Below are positions 6,542 to 6,571 of a stretch of 6,571 nucleotides of DNA, piece after piece. The DNA is taken from assembly GCA_949879835.1 (NCBI GenBank), contig CATLBU010000041.1, positions 1 to 6,571 of the forward strand. Reading direction: 5' to 3'. Made by a program: the position numbers and the translations under genes. This DNA comes from an uncultured Bacilli bacterium. Lineage in GTDB: Bacteria > Bacillota_I > Bacilli_A > RF39 > UBA660. Every line of letters begins with the position of its first letter. Position 1 is the stretch's first letter. The notes beneath the pieces are model-generated. The model worked only from the letters and a program-made list of their open reading frames with translations, was not told the DNA's origin and did not search any database.

Positions 6542-6571
6542 ATATTTACTTATTTCATTATAAGAAATCTT

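Noticed and set aside
6557..6562. TATAAT on the minus strand as a -10 box for the operon
   Set aside because: The hexamer matches consensus, but the -35 region would lie outside the window, the DNA is AT-rich, and the same bases may be coding (open frame to the edge). It cannot be supported here.

Overview
The window is AT-rich (roughly 30% GC by eye). It uses TAA and TAG stops, strong AGGAGG-type ribosome binding sites and tightly packed genes, all on the minus strand. This fits a low-GC Firmicute or relative. The gene content identifies it as part of the conjugation module of an integrative and conjugative element or conjugative plasmid. The host species cannot be named from this sequence.

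Reading in the direction of transcription (high to low coordinates), the layout is: (1) an unrecognised small soluble protein whose 5' end may lie beyond the right edge (6188-6541); (2) a 401-residue protein that looks like an enlarged DUF3801/PcfB-type coupling-protein partner (4983-6188); (3) a VirD4/TraG-type coupling ATPase (3050-4993); (4) a 108-residue VirB2/Maff2-like protein with an apparent signal peptide (2655-2981); (5) a VirB6/TrbL-like polytopic membrane protein (1812-2630); (6) a PrgI-family membrane protein with a long charged tail (1181-1810); (7) the first 410 residues of a VirB4/TraE-type ATPase that runs off the left edge (1-1230). From memory, this order matches conserved conjugation modules such as the CD1116-to-CD1110 block of Clostridioides difficile Tn1549-like elements.

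The genes form one compact transcription unit. Adjacent genes overlap by 1, 11 and 50 bases or lie 1, 24 and 68 bases apart. No stretch over 300 bases lacks a gene, and I see no convincing internal promoter or terminator. Working model: the PcfB-like protein helps deliver the relaxase-DNA complex to VirD4. VirB6, PrgI, VirB4 and the VirB2-like protein would form the membrane channel and its energy source. Relaxase, VirB8-like protein and cell-wall hydrolase genes, which such systems need, are not in this window.

This is a recognisable type IV secretion module, not a wholly new system. The least explained parts are the internal three-fold repeat and basic insertion in the 401-residue protein, the unidentified first gene, the charged tail on PrgI, and the weak, overlapping start sites of both ATPase genes.
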